Positions 13,572 through 13,581 of a DNA stretch of 13,581 nucleotides are shown in pieces. Position numbers and translations under genes: made by a program. The notes under the pieces were generated by a model, which was not told the origin of the DNA, did not search any database, and saw nothing but the letters and a program-made list of their open reading frames with translations. The stretch's first letter is position 1, and each line of letters opens with the position of its first letter. The stretch comes from MAG-121220-bin8 sp964433845 (GTDB lineage: Bacteria; Bacteroidota; Bacteroidia; Flavobacteriales; Flavobacteriaceae), in NCBI GenBank assembly GCA_964433845.1, contig CAYSTA010000038.1, positions 1 through 13,581 on the forward strand, given 5' to 3'.

Positions 13572-13581
13572 TATAAAAACA

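Noticed and set aside
1..13581. Mobile element, prophage, CRISPR array or defence island
   Set aside because: I found no transposase, integrase, terminal inverted repeats, spaced repeats or phage genes; nearly all genes are recognisable core functions with uniform composition.

Overview
This window is ordinary chromosomal core of a member of the Bacteroidota, most likely a marine-type Flavobacteriia. The DNA is strongly AT-rich and A/T-ending codons dominate. Start codons have no clear Shine-Dalgarno sequences upstream. Bacteroidota-type TAnnTTTG -7 boxes recur before genes. Several family-level markers agree: a DUF4293 gene divergent from rho, a folP-cdaA pair, a duplicated DUF1599 protein, bacillithiol-type bshB1, and a lipoprotein with a Cys-Ser-Gly-Ser-Asp-Asp surface-export-like signal. 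I see no insertion sequence, phage, CRISPR array or defence island.

Layout. Positions 1-167 hold the 3' end of an unidentified + strand gene. It converges on a previously easy-to-miss 49-codon membrane-protein ORF (179-328, minus). Upstream of that on the minus strand lie a clear intrinsic terminator (362-389), tRNA-His(GTG) (395-469) and its -7 box. From 5657 down to 517 runs a tightly packed seven-gene minus-strand operon: DUF1599 protein, DppB-type permease, tpiA, clpS, a glutathione-peroxidase-family enzyme, a Cys/Met-metabolism PLP enzyme and bshB1. Gaps are 6-22 nt, with one ATGA overlap. The last three genes form a thiol/peroxide group: trans-sulfuration, bacillithiol synthesis and thiol peroxidase.

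Divergent from this operon are folP and cdaA (+). They converge with 26 bp overlap on an ABC exporter gene that is itself coupled to truA (minus, 8-bp overlap). truA is divergent from a YfcE-type phosphoesterase gene (+), with two facing -7 boxes packed into 25 bp. That gene overlaps a DUF4293 membrane-protein gene (minus) tail to tail. DUF4293 is divergent from rho (+), whose roughly 80-nt leader is C-rich and almost G-free. rho converges on rpsT (minus). Finally, a three-helix membrane protein gene and a lipoprotein gene form a two-gene + strand unit up to 13495, followed by 86 bp of non-coding sequence with a short direct repeat.

How the parts relate. Most genes are housekeeping: glycolysis, N-degron proteolysis, folate, c-di-AMP signalling, tRNA pseudouridylation, transcription termination, ribosome and tRNA. 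The less understood parts are the DUF1599 protein, the orphan permease, the 49-codon ORF, DUF4293, and the membrane-protein/lipoprotein pair. Four genes (DUF1599, cdaA, truA and the phosphoesterase) appear to use TTG starts. I did not find a convincing undescribed defence or mobile system.
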